7,463 nt of DNA, from contig CAKSGA010000103.1 of NCBI GenBank assembly GCA_934454435.1, forward strand, positions 1 through 7,463. Direction: 5' to 3'. The position numbers and the translations under genes are program-made. This document shows positions 1 to 6,187 of this stretch, piece by piece; the stretch's first letter is position 1, and every line of letters starts with the position of its first letter. The notes beneath the pieces are model-generated. The model had not been told where the DNA came from. It ran no database searches and worked only from the letters and a program-made list of their open reading frames with translations. Source of the stretch: an uncultured Oscillospiraceae bacterium (GTDB lineage: Bacteria > Bacillota > Clostridia > Oscillospirales > Ruminococcaceae).

Positions 1-1
1 T

Positions 2-1741
2 CCCGATGCAGGTGTGCGAATACTTTCGCATTCCCTTTTCCTGCTGTTTTACAACTCAATTTCACCTTTCTTCCTGATGTACGTGCTGAGCCTTTCCTGT
101 GCATGGGCCAAAGTGACCTCTCACAAGATCACACCGATACTGCTGATCATTCCTTACCTTGCTTCCATTGGTTTGATCATCGTCAACATTTTCACCGGCT
201 GTATTTTCAGCATTGAGGACGGCATATACAGAGTAAACTCCCTTTCCTTTCTCCTATTCCTCATGGCAGGAATATATATCGTAGCCTACACGGCTTATAT
301 GATACGCTACAGGAAGCTGTTCACGTTTCGCAAAATACTGGCAATGTTCCTCATGATCCCCATCACGGCATTGGTCGTTGCGGTTAGATTAATTTACCCG
401 AACACACTGGTGATGGTATTTTCAAACACCATGTGTCTTTCGCTGATTTCTATCCTTATTCAAAGACCCGAAAACACCATCGACAGCATCACAGGGCTCA
501 ATATCTACAACGCATACGCCGACGACATGAAGAAAAACTATATGATAAACAACCGTACGGCGGTCATAATGGTCAACACGGCGAACTACGACTCGCTTTA
601 CAAAATGCTCGGCTATGACAAGATGATGGAGCTCCTCCAGAAGATCGCCAGAAGGATACTTGACCAGAACGGAGCCGCAAAATGCTACGGGACCGCTTAC
701 TACCTCGAACGTGGATGCTTCCGTCTGGTGGTGAACAGCTTCTTCCTCGACTCGGCTGACAAGGCAGCAGAGCTGATAAACGATGCGCTCCGTAAGCCAG
801 TCAAGATAGGAAAATACGATCTGAACCTTATCCCATATGTCTGTCTTGTAAAATGCCCGGAGGATATCACCACGTTTCCGTCGCTCATGTCATTCGGGGC
901 GGACTTCCACACAAGGCTACCCTACAACGGCGAAGTCATAAGAGCCGATCAAAGCACAATAAAGCGTATGATGTCACTGCTGACGGACGTTGACGGAATA
1001 ATAGACCGTGCTCTTGCAAATCACGGGTTCCATGTATACTACCAGCCGATATACTCAGTCGAGAAAAAGCGCTTCATATCCGCTGAGGCCCTGCTGCGTC
1101 TGACTGACGAGAAAGGGGGCTTCATCTCACCGGAAATCTTCATTCCCGCAGCTGAAAAGAGCGGCGCTATACATAAGATCGGCGACTTTGTCCTGGATGA
1201 GGTGTGCCGGTTCATCGCAAGCGATGAATACCGCAGCCTGGGTATGGAATATATCGAGATCAACCTGTCCGTTTCCCAGTGCATGCGCCACGGGCTCTCC
1301 AAAAGGATACTGGACGTCATGAACAAGTACGGAGTCAGCCCGGATCAGGTCAACCTTGAAATAACAGAGACCGCCGCAAGCTACGACCAGAGCGTTATGT
1401 CAGAAAACCTTGCCGACCTCAGTGCGGCGGGTCTGAGTTTCTCCCTGGACGACTACGGCACCGGTTACTCTAACATGTACCGCATAGCGGCGCTTCCGCT
1501 GAAAATAGTCAAGCTCGACAAGACCTTCGTCAACAACCAGACCGGAAAGATGTGGACTATACTCCGGAACACCATCAGAATGATAAAGGACCTCAACATG
1601 GAAATAGTCGTTGAGGGCATCGAAACGGAAGAAATGCTCAAGAAATTCTCCGACCTGCGGTGTGATTTCATACAGGGCTTTTACTTCTCAAAACCAATAC
1701 CGCAGGAGGATTTCGTGAAATTCATTCAGGAACACAATTAA
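2..1741 (+). CDS. Membrane-anchored c-di-GMP phosphodiesterase, degenerate GGDEF plus EAL (5' end outside window)
   Basis: Likely hydrolyses the second messenger cyclic di-GMP at the inner face of the membrane. Residues are numbered from the GTG at base 14, but the frame is open to the left edge and that GTG has no well-placed ribosome site, so the N-terminus is probably missing. About five hydrophobic helices are visible (roughly 8-31, 41-65, 77-97, 108-127, 131-149). A GGDEF-like domain follows (starts near 157, 'TGL' at 160-162); its signature position reads ERGCF (232-236), so it should not make c-di-GMP. The EAL domain (about 325-575) looks complete: YYQPIYS 342-348, EAL 358-360, INLS 416-419, EITE 449-452, DDYGTGYS 479-486, K500/D502, EGIE 534-537, QG 554-555. 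These cover the known metal and substrate ligands, so activity is expected. The gene is monocistronic at its 3' end, with a terminator six bases after the stop. Confidence 0.9.
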   Translation, partial: PDAGVRILSHSLFLLFYNSISPFFLMYVLSLSCAWAKVTSHKITPILLIIPYLASIGLIIVNIFTGCIFSIEDGIYRVNSLSFLLFLMAGIYIVAYTAYMIRYRKLFTFRKILAMFLMIPITALVVAVRLIYPNTLVMVFSNTMCLSLISILIQRPENTIDSITGLNIYNAYADDMKKNYMINNRTAVIMVNTANYDSLYKMLGYDKMMELLQKIARRILDQNGAAKCYGTAYYLERGCFRLVVNSFFLDSADKAAELINDALRKPVKIGKYDLNLIPYVCLVKCPEDITTFPSLMSFGADFHTRLPYNGEVIRADQSTIKRMMSLLTDVDGIIDRALANHGFHVYYQPIYSVEKKRFISAEALLRLTDEKGGFISPEIFIPAAEKSGAIHKIGDFVLDEVCRFIASDEYRSLGMEYIEINLSVSQCMRHGLSKRILDVMNKYGVSPDQVNLEITETAASYDQSVMSENLADLSAAGLSFSLDDYGTGYSNMYRIAALPLKIVKLDKTFVNNQTGKMWTILRNTIRMIKDLNMEIVVEGIETEEMLKKFSDLRCDFIQGFYFSKPIPQEDFVKFIQEHN

Positions 1742-1746
1742 AAGGA

Positions 1747-1780
1747 ACCGCCGTTCCATATCGGGAGCGGCGGTATTTTA
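1747..1780 (+). terminator. Rho-independent terminator between convergent genes, probably bidirectional
   Basis: Bases 1747-1757 pair with 1764-1774 over 11 bp (one G-T wobble) around a six-base loop. ATTTTATT follows on the plus strand. Read on the minus strand the stem is followed by TTCCTTTTAA, so it can also stop the HPP-like gene, whose stop codon lies at 1778-1780 inside the plus-strand T tract. Confidence 0.85.
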
Positions 1781-2728
1781 TTCGGCGATATCAGCTTCGG
1801 GAGCTTTCTTCTTCCTGTTGAAGCACAGCGCAGCGATCATGAACAGCGCCGCACCGGTAAGAACTTCAGCCGGGTATATGACCAGCGCCCTTTCCGGAAT
1901 TATCATCGGCAGCACGGCGAGAGCTCCCGCAGGGGGTATGTACTGTCCCACCAGCTTCATAATAAGCAATGCGGCAATGACTGCAAACATGGCGGAAGCA
2001 GTCAGCGGAAGCCCCAGGGTTACGGTCAGCAGCACCCGGGACGCAGCCCCGCAGAAAGCGCAGCCGGTTATCACCATGACTGTCCTGACGGGCTTCTGAC
2101 GTGCCTTGCTCTCCGGGTTTGAGAACTCAGTAAACGCCACCAGGAGCGGCGGTGCAACGCAGAAATTCAGGCCGAACCGAAGCATCGGGACCGCCAGGGC
2201 TGCGGCTATGAGCGTCCTCACACCCGCCGAGCACCAACTGAAACGGTCAGCGGCGGGCAATGGGGTGAATTTCTCCCTATCATACCTGCCGGACTTTTCA
2301 AGCAGAGCCTGCGCAGCGACCGTCAGCACTGTCATCGTGACCGCTGATACCGGGTAGATGATCGTGTCGGTGTCCATCAGCACCGGCAGGACTGCAGCCG
2401 AGATCATCGGCGCAAAACTTGTCCGTGACGCCAGGAACAGCACCTGGCACACCAGGTACGCTGCGACAAAATTCGCCGCCTTTGGAAGCGGACTGTACCT
2501 CACCAGAGCTATCCCGAGCAGGGAGCACACGGCGATCAGCAGCACCATTCTCACCCGGCTGACCCGCCAGGACTGCTTCGGCGCAGCTATCGCCCCGACA
2601 GTCAGCGCCGTTATCTCCGGGAATATGATCTCCTTGTTTCCCAGGAGCTCTGACAATCCCACCATGACCCCCGCAAGCAGGACGCACATGGAAGTCCGCA
2701 GGATAAATTCCTTGTTTTCAGCCCTCAA
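1778..2728 (-). CDS. HPP-family-like integral membrane protein with internal duplication
   Basis: A 316-residue polytopic membrane protein of about ten to twelve hydrophobic segments, with a basic C-terminal tail. Residues 264-278 (IPPAGALAVLPMIIP) resemble the HPP signature, with Ile in place of His, and NPES at 204-207 resembles the conserved loop of that family. Each half carries the same two blocks: 36-58 and 104-130 in the first half match 193-215 and 264-290 in the second, so the protein is probably a tandem duplication of a four-helix unit. Some HPP proteins of plants and cyanobacteria have been linked to nitrite transport; I do not assign that substrate. Start chosen: TTG at 2728, overlapping the upstream TGA (TTGA), with GGAG eight bases before it. 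The upstream ATG at 2851 would lie deep in the neighbouring gene. Translational coupling to the cyclase gene is likely. It could also be called an uncharacterised permease. Confidence 0.75.
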   Translation of the reverse strand: MRAENKEFILRTSMCVLLAGVMVGLSELLGNKEIIFPEITALTVGAIAAPKQSWRVSRVRMVLLIAVCSLLGIALVRYSPLPKAANFVAAYLVCQVLFLASRTSFAPMISAAVLPVLMDTDTIIYPVSAVTMTVLTVAAQALLEKSGRYDREKFTPLPAADRFSWCSAGVRTLIAAALAVPMLRFGLNFCVAPPLLVAFTEFSNPESKARQKPVRTVMVITGCAFCGAASRVLLTVTLGLPLTASAMFAVIAALLIMKLVGQYIPPAGALAVLPMIIPERALVIYPAEVLTGAALFMIAALCFNRKKKAPEADIAE

Positions 2729-3864
2729 TTGTCGTACTCCCCGTATTCGCAGCCGACATGCCCGGCCGATATGTCGTCCACGAGGAACAGCCTGCCCTCG
2801 TCGTCCCTGCCGTACAGCTTTATCCTGCCATGTCCGGTGCCTCCGTTCCACAGGCGGTTATGACGCTTGCTGCCGTCAGGTGCCTCGTAATTTATCAGCA
2901 GCATTTCTGACTTCAGGCAGCGAATGCGGCAGTCGATCTTTCCGTACACCGAGGTCTGCGCAACGTGCCAGAGGACCTCTTCATCGGTTTCCTTACAGTC
3001 GAACCTGGTCTGTGTGAAAAGAGCCGGCTTCGAGAAGTTGAACTCGAACTCCCTGCCCTCATACCAGAACGCCGACAGCAGCTTGCCAGCCAGCGCCTTT
3101 CCGGCAATGACCGGTCTGCCGCCTCCTATGTCGAACACGCTGTTCTTCAGCTTCTTCCCGGTAAGGTTGCTGAAAAGTTCGCAGGACGAAAGCCACAGCC
3201 ATGGCGAAGTGAAATCCCTGCCCCAGTTCTTGTCCGCATAGCCATAGCAGGTTTCCGGTTCCACTGTGTAACTCTCACCCTGATAGGTCACTGTGCCGGT
3301 GTAATCGGTCTTCATACCCTCAGCATGCCAGTACATGTCAAAGAGCTGCGCCGAGCGTGAAGGCGCCGCCGTCCCGGCTCCCACGTTAAATGCGATCTTC
3401 TTGTCCAGTTTTAGCTCCCAGGACATCTCACCGGGGTCGCACATGTACTCGGGGTGCGCACTGCACTCCTCTTCTGTGAGCGACACGCTTCCCCGCAGCA
3501 CGAAATCAGAGGCAAAACAGTCGGCAGCTATCACGGAATAGGGTGCGTTCCTGCTGACTGTCACGTCCTTCCAGCCAAAGAAACGGTGTATCTGCCTTGC
3601 GTCGCTGCCCCAGCTTCCGGCTTTCACCATGAGGTAAGACGGCTTAATGCCGTTCTCCTTATTGAACGGGAGCTGCCCGAAAACCGGCATGCTTCCGCCA
3701 AAATCCGGGTTGCAGAGGAAGAACTCCACGAAGAATGTACGCTCCTCACCGGTCTTTTCGCTGCGGCCGGTGAAGCTGTGCCACCACCAGTCGTAGCCAT
3801 TGCTGCGGAGCGCTCCCCTCAGCATATATGCATTCTTGTTCAGGTCATGGATATTAAATCCCAT
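2725..3864 (-). CDS. Tocopherol cyclase family protein
   Basis: A 379-residue soluble protein without signal peptide or membrane segment. The clearest family mark is YGYADKNWGRDFTSPWLWLS at residues 207-226, matching the 'Y-x-D/E-KNWG…P-W-W' core of tocopherol cyclases and related lipocalin-like proteins. The N-terminal GYDWWWHSFTG (23-33) and the late glycine-rich NGGTGHGRIKLY (340-351) also fit. Plant and cyanobacterial members close the chroman ring of tocopherol; an anaerobic Clostridium-type cell is not expected to make tocopherol, so the substrate here is unknown, perhaps another isoprenoid or hydrophobic compound. Start chosen: ATG at 3864 with AAGGAG nine bases upstream. The longer ATG at 3906 falls at the predicted transcription start and has no ribosome site. 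First gene of an operon with the HPP-like gene, divergent from the MocR regulator. Family assignment is fairly sure, activity is not. Confidence 0.82.
   Translation of the reverse strand: MGFNIHDLNKNAYMLRGALRSNGYDWWWHSFTGRSEKTGEERTFFVEFFLCNPDFGGSMPVFGQLPFNKENGIKPSYLMVKAGSWGSDARQIHRFFGWKDVTVSRNAPYSVIAADCFASDFVLRGSVSLTEEECSAHPEYMCDPGEMSWELKLDKKIAFNVGAGTAAPSRSAQLFDMYWHAEGMKTDYTGTVTYQGESYTVEPETCYGYADKNWGRDFTSPWLWLSSCELFSNLTGKKLKNSVFDIGGGRPVIAGKALAGKLLSAFWYEGREFEFNFSKPALFTQTRFDCKETDEEVLWHVAQTSVYGKIDCRIRCLKSEMLLINYEAPDGSKRHNRLWNGGTGHGRIKLYGRDDEGRLFLVDDISAGHVGCEYGEYDN
2737..2740 (-). promoter_or_regulatory. Ribosome binding site deciding the TTG start of the HPP-like gene
   Basis: The minus strand reads GGAG, then eight bases, then TTGA, where TTG starts the HPP-like gene and TGA ends the cyclase gene. 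The site lies inside the last codons of the cyclase gene, which fits coupled translation and rules for this start over the far-upstream ATG. Confidence 0.7.
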
Positions 3865-3873
3865 ATGGGTCAT

Positions 3874-3879
3874 CTCCTT
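3874..3879 (-). promoter_or_regulatory. Ribosome binding site for the cyclase-family gene
   Basis: AAGGAG on the minus strand with nine bases to the ATG at 3864. Another in-frame ATG (3873) directly abuts this site and is too close to be used with it; those at 3891 and 3906 lie upstream. This fixes the start. Confidence 0.75.
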
Positions 3880-3910
3880 GTCATATATCATGGACAGATG
3901 TGTCATAATA

Positions 3911-3939
3911 ATTATACCACATATTTGTTTTCAAGTCAA
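3911..3939 (-). promoter_or_regulatory. Sigma-A type promoter of the cyclase/HPP operon
   Basis: Minus strand: TTGACT (-35, bases 3939-3934), a 17-base spacer, then TATAAT (-10, bases 3916-3911). Only one base differs from consensus, so the operon should be strongly expressed unless repressed. Predicted transcription start is near 3904, giving a leader of about 40 bases. Confidence 0.85.
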
Positions 3940-3973
3940 CCGCCTGCGAAAGCTATTGCAAATACCGCCGAAA
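3939..3973. repeat. Candidate operator: two ACCGCC direct repeats between divergent promoters
   Basis: ACCGCC occurs at 3939-3944 and 3964-3969, 25 bp apart and on the same strand. Each is followed by GAAA, directly in the second copy and after three bases in the first. The first copy touches the -35 box of the cyclase operon; the second lies in the spacer of the regulator's own promoter. MocR-type regulators are known to bind direct repeats in divergent promoter regions, so this is a plausible binding site, but it is an inference from position. Confidence 0.4.
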
Positions 3974-3984
3974 TAGTGTATAAT
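3956..3984 (+). promoter_or_regulatory. Sigma-A type promoter of the MocR regulator gene
   Basis: TTGCAA (3956-3961), a 17-base spacer, then TATAAT (3979-3984). Predicted transcription start is near 3991, only seven to ten bases before the candidate ATG codons, so the leader is extremely short and begins inside the ribosome site. Confidence 0.7.
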
Positions 3985-3997
3985 ATCCTGGGGTGAG

Positions 3998-5329
3998 ATG
4001 ATGTCGCACGAAAAGAAATGTCTTTACGAAAAACTCTATGAGGAGATAAAACAGGACATACAGTCCGGCAGGCTGAAAAGCGGGGCCAGGCTGCCATCCA
4101 AACGGTCCCAGGCTGAGCGCCTGGGTATCAGCGTCATAACGGTCGAAAGCGCTTACGAACAGCTTATCGCCGAGGGCTACATCTCCGCCCGGGAGCGCAG
4201 CGGCTACTTCGTATGCGACGGCGAATTCACCCAGCCGGAGCTCCAGGAGCTGCCGGAGGAGCAGTTCGTGGAAGTCCCGCAGAAACCGGCGGCTGTACCT
4301 GGGAGCTCAATGTTTCCGTTTTCGGTCTGGACCCGGCTTATGAGAACAGTCATACTGGAAAAAGGAAACGCTCTTCTGTCCCCCGTTCCACCGGGGGGAG
4401 CTCCGGATCTCCAGCAGGCGATTTCAGCTCATCTGAAAGCCTACCGGGGGATAAGCGTCCCGCCGCACCGTATTATCGTCGGCGCCGGGACCGAGTACCT
4501 CAATAATCTGCTGGTGCAGCTTCTCGGCAACAACCTCACCTACGCCGTGGAGGACCCCGGCTACCACAAACCCGCAAAAATCTACAGGCTCAACGGAGCC
4601 CTATGCCTGCCGATTGGTCTGGACAGCCAGGGACTTTCAGCGGAGGAGCTGTACTACAAGAACGTTGACGTGGTACATATCTCCCCGGCGCACCACTTCC
4701 CTACGGGCATTGTCATGCCGATCTCCCGGCGAATGGAGCTGGTAAAGTGGGCGGTGCGCAAAAACGGCTACATCATCGAGGACGACTACGACAGCGAGTT
4801 CCGCTGGGCGGGCAAGCCGCTCCCCACGATGTTCGGCCTGGACAAGACCGGGCGTGTTATCTACATGAACACGTTCAGCATGACCATTGCACCCTCTGTG
4901 AGAATAAGCTACGTATGCCTCCCGCCGGAGCTTTACGAGCGCTGGCGGGAGCGGCTCGGGTTCTGCTCCTGCCCGGTTCCCGCATTTGAGCAGTACACGC
5001 TGGCGAGCTTTATTTCCAGCGGACATTTCGAGCGGCACATCAGCAGAATGCGCAAGCACTACCGCCACGTCCGGGAGCTTGCCCTCGTCCTTGCGGAGAA
5101 ATACTGCGGCAGGGAACATATTTCGGAGGAGTCCGCCGGGCTACACTTCCTGCTTGACATTCCCGAAGGTTCACTGGTGACTGACCTGTTCACGAGCTGC
5201 GGAATAAGGCTCTCACCGCTCTCCGGTCATTATGACGAGGGCAGCAATATACCTCCGGATACCGCCGGGAGGTTCGTTGTGAATTACTCAGCCGCTGATA
5301 TCGGAGCCCTTGCTGCGGCGGGAAAATAA
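3998..5329 (+). CDS. MocR-type transcriptional regulator (GntR helix-turn-helix plus aminotransferase-like domain) lacking the PLP lysine
   Basis: A 443-residue chimeric regulator. Residues 9-72 form a GntR winged helix ending in SGYFV (68-72); a linker to about 104 leads into a fold-type I aminotransferase-like domain. Conserved blocks are GAGTEYLNNL 162-171, VEDPGYH 184-190, SPAHHFPTG 229-237, EDDYDSEFR 261-269 and TFSMTIAPSVR 292-302. In active members the fourth residue of TFSK is the lysine that binds PLP; here it is Met295 (ATG at 4880-4882). Ser294, Arg302, Asp262 and Tyr264, which hold PLP phosphate and ring in relatives, remain. The Tyr-to-Lys spacing of 31 matches GabR as I recall it. 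It may bind PLP non-covalently or sense another ligand. Start: ATG ATG at 3998 and 4001; GGGGTGA is better spaced for 4001. It lies divergent from the cyclase operon, its likely target, and probably autoregulates. Confidence 0.9.
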   Translation: MMSHEKKCLYEKLYEEIKQDIQSGRLKSGARLPSKRSQAERLGISVITVESAYEQLIAEGYISARERSGYFVCDGEFTQPELQELPEEQFVEVPQKPAAVPGSSMFPFSVWTRLMRTVILEKGNALLSPVPPGGAPDLQQAISAHLKAYRGISVPPHRIIVGAGTEYLNNLLVQLLGNNLTYAVEDPGYHKPAKIYRLNGALCLPIGLDSQGLSAEELYYKNVDVVHISPAHHFPTGIVMPISRRMELVKWAVRKNGYIIEDDYDSEFRWAGKPLPTMFGLDKTGRVIYMNTFSMTIAPSVRISYVCLPPELYERWRERLGFCSCPVPAFEQYTLASFISSGHFERHISRMRKHYRHVRELALVLAEKYCGREHISEESAGLHFLLDIPEGSLVTDLFTSCGIRLSPLSGHYDEGSNIPPDTAGRFVVNYSAADIGALAAAGK

Positions 5330-5362
5330 AAATGCGCCCGATCAGTGACCGGGCACATTTTT
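5328..5362. terminator. Bidirectional rho-independent terminator after the MocR gene
   Basis: Bases 5328-5340 pair with 5350-5362 (13 positions, one C-A mismatch): a GC core CGCCCG/CGGGCA flanked by an A tract and a T tract, around a nine-base loop. The A/T tracts make it work in both directions, for the regulator on the plus strand and possibly for read-through from cotJC on the minus strand. It begins inside the regulator's stop codon. Confidence 0.85.
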
Positions 5363-5414
5363 GTTGTATTGGTGGAGATCCGCATTAAACTTTTCTTGAA
5401 AGTATAGTCGCACA

Positions 5415-5453
5415 TAGTTCCTCCCTGCCTATCTGCTGGGTATAGAGGAACTA
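5415..5453. repeat. Perfect 9-bp inverted repeat (hairpin) in the gap between convergent genes
   Basis: TAGTTCCTC (5415-5423) and GAGGAACTA (5445-5453) are exact reverse complements, separated by 21 bases that contain a possible inner TAT/ATA stem. The stem can be extended by about two more pairs on the minus strand. No T tract follows on either side, so it is not a typical terminator. It could belong to a small RNA or be chance within the decayed reading frame that overlaps it. Confidence 0.45.
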
Positions 5454-5610
5454 CGCCCGGGGAAGCTCGCTGTACATAATATTATCAGCCTGGCATTCTC
5501 GGTAATGCAGCACGGTCAGCAGTGGAACCGGCGGAAACAAGTATGATGACTACACCGAGGTCCTATCTCTTCACAAGCTGCCGATGTTTTTATACCAGAT
5601 CTCCGAATGA
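5418..5610 (+). pseudogene. Possible frameshifted remnant of an unrecognised gene
   Basis: The stretch 5363-5615 has no intact gene. Two plus-strand frames look coding by codon choice and composition. One is open from 5418 to its stop at 5544-5546 and includes the peptide LPAYLLGIEELRPGKLAVHN. The other is open from 5506 to its stop at 5608-5610 and includes NKYDDYTEVLSLHKLPMFLY. A single-base shift somewhere in 5506-5546 would join them into about 64 residues. There is no start codon with a ribosome site, and the left piece begins right after a stop at 5415-5417. I do not recognise the protein. This may be the 3' tail of a lost gene. It may also be chance, since the region is short. Confidence 0.3.
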
Positions 5611-5619
5611 TGTTTTTAT
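5583..5619. repeat. 11-bp direct repeat spanning the cotJC stop codon
   Basis: GATGTTTTTAT occurs exactly at 5583-5593 and 5609-5619, 26 bp apart. The second copy contains the cotJC stop codon (5616-5618, minus strand). It may mark a small duplication or deletion event at the end of the coat operon. Confidence 0.5.
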
Positions 5620-6173
5620 TTTATGCAGCTCTGATAATGGTTCAGCAGCTCGCCGAAACGCTGGAAATGAACCACCTCACGCTCACGCAGAAAGCGTATC
5701 ACCTCGTTCACGTCAGGGTCATCTGACAGACGGAGGATATTATCATAGGTAGCTCTGGCTTTCTGCTCTGCCGCCATGTCCTCAACGATATCTGCAACAG
5801 GGTCAGCCTTGACCTGGAAATACGCCGCAGTGAACGGAACTCCGGAAGCGTTCGCAGCCCATATTCCGTTCGCATGGTCAACATAGTAATCAGCCATGCC
5901 ATATTTGTCAAAGCTGCGTGCACCTTCGCCGTCAGTAAGCTGGCCCACTATGCTGCCGATTATTTCCAGGTGCGCCAGTTCCTCCGTTCCGATGTCTGTC
6001 AGCAGAGACTTTCCCATGTTGTCCGGCATCGTGAACCGCTGCGAAAGATACCTCAGCGAAGCTGTGAGCTCGCCGTCTGGTCCGCCATACTGGCTGAGAA
6101 TTATACCCGCCAGCCTGGGGTTGCGGTTCTTTATGCAGACCGGGATCTGAGTTCTCTTCTCATAAATGAACAT
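5616..6173 (-). CDS. cotJC: Spore coat protein CotJC, manganese catalase family
   Basis: A 185-residue protein, close to the length of Bacillus CotJC, expected in the inner layers of the spore coat. It has the four-helix di-manganese fold that breaks down hydrogen peroxide. Expected metal ligands are all present: Glu35 in GELTAS, Glu65 and His68 in EELAH (64-68), Glu136 in AEQKAR, and His169 in EREVVHF. YVDHANGIWAANASGVPFTA (97-116) is a strong family block. The start at 6173 has GAGG seven bases upstream, and the gap to cotJB is 14 bases, so it is the third gene of the cotJ operon. Whether it is enzymatically active in the coat cannot be told from sequence, but nothing needed is missing. Confidence 0.95.
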   Translation of the reverse strand: MFIYEKRTQIPVCIKNRNPRLAGIILSQYGGPDGELTASLRYLSQRFTMPDNMGKSLLTDIGTEELAHLEIIGSIVGQLTDGEGARSFDKYGMADYYVDHANGIWAANASGVPFTAAYFQVKADPVADIVEDMAAEQKARATYDNILRLSDDPDVNEVIRFLREREVVHFQRFGELLNHYQSCIK

Positions 6174-6187
6174 TATCTCACCTCACT

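Noticed and set aside
2298..2687. Open frame of 129 codons on the minus strand.
   Set aside because: It is a Gly/Ala-rich shadow of the HPP-like gene in another frame, with no family motif.
2729..2851. Longer N-terminus for the HPP-like protein from the ATG at 2851.
   Set aside because: The added 41 residues are Arg-rich and are the cyclase gene read in another frame. There is a ribosome site and a TTG start overlapping the upstream stop at 2728.
3865..3906. Longer start for the cyclase-family gene at the ATG at 3906.
   Set aside because: It coincides with the predicted transcription start from the TTGACT/TATAAT promoter and has no ribosome site, while the ATG at 3864 has a good one.
4637..5119. 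160-codon open frame antisense to the MocR gene.
   Set aside because: Its composition is that of an antisense shadow, and the plus-strand frame has clear family motifs throughout.
5461..5580. Possible known structured RNA (6S, SRP or riboswitch) in the convergent gap.
   Set aside because: No conserved core of these families could be recognised; only weak short stems such as CTCGGT/ACCGAG are present besides the 5415-5453 hairpin.
5522..5752. 76-codon plus-strand open frame at the end of cotJC.
   Set aside because: More than half of it is antisense to the well-supported cotJC, and it has no ribosome site.
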